Source: Mangrovivirga cuniculi (GTDB lineage: Bacteria; Bacteroidota; Bacteroidia; Cytophagales; Cyclobacteriaceae). Taken from it: DNA of 64,000 bases. Below are positions 62,723 to 64,000 of this stretch, piece after piece. Where the stretch lies: positions 4,280,001 to 4,344,000 of the forward strand of contig NZ_CP028923.1 in assembly GCF_005166025.1 (NCBI RefSeq). Direction: 5' to 3'. How positions within the stretch are numbered: the stretch's first letter is position 1; each line of letters begins with the position of its first letter. Made by a program: the position numbers and the translations under genes. The notes below the pieces were generated by a model. It searched no databases. It was given only the letters and a program-made list of their open reading frames with translations, and had not been told where the DNA came from.

Positions 62723-64000
62723 ATGGAAACAGCAACGGAAATAAGCAAACCTGAAAAAATAAATCAGTTCGAAGGCACGGAAATATCCGGTGCCCAGGCC
62801 ATTACTTTATCTTTGATAAATGAAGGGATTGATACCGTTTTTGGTTATCCCGGTGGGGCAATTATGCCGGTCTACGATGCTCTTTATGATTTTCAGGATA
62901 CATTTAAGCATTACCTGGTAAGGCACGAACAGGGAGCTGTACATGCAGCCCAGGGATTTGCGCGTGTTTCGGGTAAACCAGGTGTATGCCTTGCTACTTC
63001 AGGTCCCGGTGCAACTAATCTGATTACTGGTATAGCTGATGCACAGATCGACTCTACCCCTATCGTATGTATAACAGGGCAGGTGTTTGCTCCACTACTT
63101 GGAACTGATGCATTTCAGGAAACTGATGTGGTTGGTATATCTATGCCTGTAACTAAATGGAATTACCAGGTTACTGATGCTTCAGAGATCCCTGAAGTTA
63201 TTGCAAAAGCATTTTACATAGCTAAAAGCGGGCGTCCCGGACCGGTTTTAATTGACATCACAAAGGATGCTCAGGTTAGTAAATTTATTTACGAATACAA
63301 AAAATGCATCAATATCAGAAGTTATCAGCCTAAGCCGGTTATCAAGCCTAAGGAAGTTCTGGCAGCTGCCAGTCTGATAAATGAAGCAAAGAAACCATAT
63401 ATTGTATTCGGTCAAGGCGTTATTTTATCTGATGCCCAGAAAGAGCTTTTAAGTTTTGCCGAAAAGGCACAGATACCCGCAGCCAGCACATTGCTTGGAT
63501 TATCTGCATTTCCACCCGATCATCCATTGTACGTAGGGTATCTGGGGATGCACGGAAACTACGGTCCTAATATTAAAACAAATGAATGTGATGTATTAAT
63601 AGCCGTTGGTATGCGATTCGATGACCGTGTAACCGGTGATCTTACCAGGTATGCAAAACAAGCTAAAGTAATCCATATTGAGATCGACGAAGCTGAAATA
63701 GATAAGAATGTTAAAACGGATGTATCAATCCATGCAGATGCTAAAGATGCACTACAAGCGCTGACTGAGCATGTAAAATCAAATACTCATTCCGAATGGC
63801 TACAGGAATTCCGGGAATGTGAAGAGATAGAATATGAAAAAATAGCAAAGAAAGAAAAGTTCCCCGAAAGTGGTCAGATCAAAATGGCTGAGGTGGTAGA
63901 GCAACTTTCAAATATAACTGAAGGTAATGCGGTAGTAGTGACAGACGTTGGCCAGCACCAAATGGTAACTTCAAGGTATTATAAGTTTAAAAGTCGTAGA
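62723..64000 (+). CDS. ilvB: Acetolactate synthase large subunit (partial, runs off the right edge)
   Basis: ATG 62723 opens a frame that runs 426 codons to the edge. It shows TVFGYPGGAIMPVYDALYD, HEQGAVHAAQGFARVSG and GVCLATSGPGATNLITGIAD (thiamine-diphosphate and FAD enzyme of the IlvB type), RPGPVLIDITKDAQ and MRFDDRVTGDL. It makes acetolactate/acetohydroxybutyrate, the first common step. The C-terminal thiamine-binding domain is outside the window. ilvN and ilvC are expected next but are not seen. Confidence 0.96.
   Translation, partial: METATEISKPEKINQFEGTEISGAQAITLSLINEGIDTVFGYPGGAIMPVYDALYDFQDTFKHYLVRHEQGAVHAAQGFARVSGKPGVCLATSGPGATNLITGIADAQIDSTPIVCITGQVFAPLLGTDAFQETDVVGISMPVTKWNYQVTDASEIPEVIAKAFYIAKSGRPGPVLIDITKDAQVSKFIYEYKKCINIRSYQPKPVIKPKEVLAAASLINEAKKPYIVFGQGVILSDAQKELLSFAEKAQIPAASTLLGLSAFPPDHPLYVGYLGMHGNYGPNIKTNECDVLIAVGMRFDDRVTGDLTRYAKQAKVIHIEIDEAEIDKNVKTDVSIHADAKDALQALTEHVKSNTHSEWLQEFRECEEIEYEKIAKKEKFPESGQIKMAEVVEQLSNITEGNAVVVTDVGQHQMVTSRYYKFKSRR

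Overview
The window reads as chromosomal DNA of a Bacteroidota bacterium, most likely of the order Cytophagales. The DNA is AT-rich. SecD and SecF are fused in one 1002-residue chain. There is a TonB receptor/DUF4374/PepSY iron-uptake operon, many short-signal lipoproteins, a DPP IV-type S9 peptidase, and several promoters of the Bacteroidota form TTG-N16/19-TAnnTTTG. No tRNA, rRNA, CRISPR array, phage or insertion sequence was seen.

Layout. 1-7.2 kb: a RimK-like ATP-grasp ligase (cut by the left edge) coupled to a broken C39-like peptidase, a secreted M57 peptidase, a broken ECF sigma factor, an RMD1-family membrane protein, and the ATP-dependent DNA ligase/ligase-associated exonuclease pair. 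7.5-18.3 kb: accessory secreted or membrane proteins: a BNR-repeat lipoprotein, an M61-like peptidase, an AraC-type regulator, a beta-lactamase-fold hydrolase, two DUF2892 paralogues, a CPBP protease and a transglutaminase-like protein. 18.4-23.3 kb: the TonB receptor-DUF4374-PepSY operon on the minus strand, preceded by twin 19-bp operator-like sites. 23.6-30.7 kb: a decayed gene tail, a Sel1-repeat protein, a sulfatase, a DinB-like protein and unassigned proteins. 30.8-41.4 kb: housekeeping genes (secDF, ktrA, udk, rdgB, two FKBP isomerases, nrnA, ndk, a flippase-like protein, scpA). 41.6-59.7 kb: dxs, icd, LysM and BON proteins, transporters, Mut7-C with truncated haemoglobin, an unusual alpha/beta hydrolase lipoprotein and DPP IV. 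60.0-64.0 kb: the branched-chain amino acid operon ilvE-ilvD-ilvB, running off the right edge.

Two results stand out. First, the ilv operon is preceded by a complete attenuator: a 21-residue leader peptide rich in Ile/Leu/Val codons, a 7-bp antiterminator pairing and an intrinsic terminator. Second, five genes in the first 26 kb (C39-like, ECF sigma, BNR lipoprotein, AraC regulator, Sel1 protein) each need exactly one added base, next to a short homopolymer, to become whole. None of the roughly 35 genes in the rest of the window does. Either there is systematic homopolymer under-calling in this stretch or there is a cluster of real decay or phase variation; the sequence alone cannot say which.

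No clearly new multi-gene system is evident. The best candidates for under-described biology are the C39-like/RimK-like pair at the left edge, the beta-helix/hydrolase fusion at 54.9 kb, and the terminator-like hairpins that sit inside two operons (before rdgB and before the PepSY gene).
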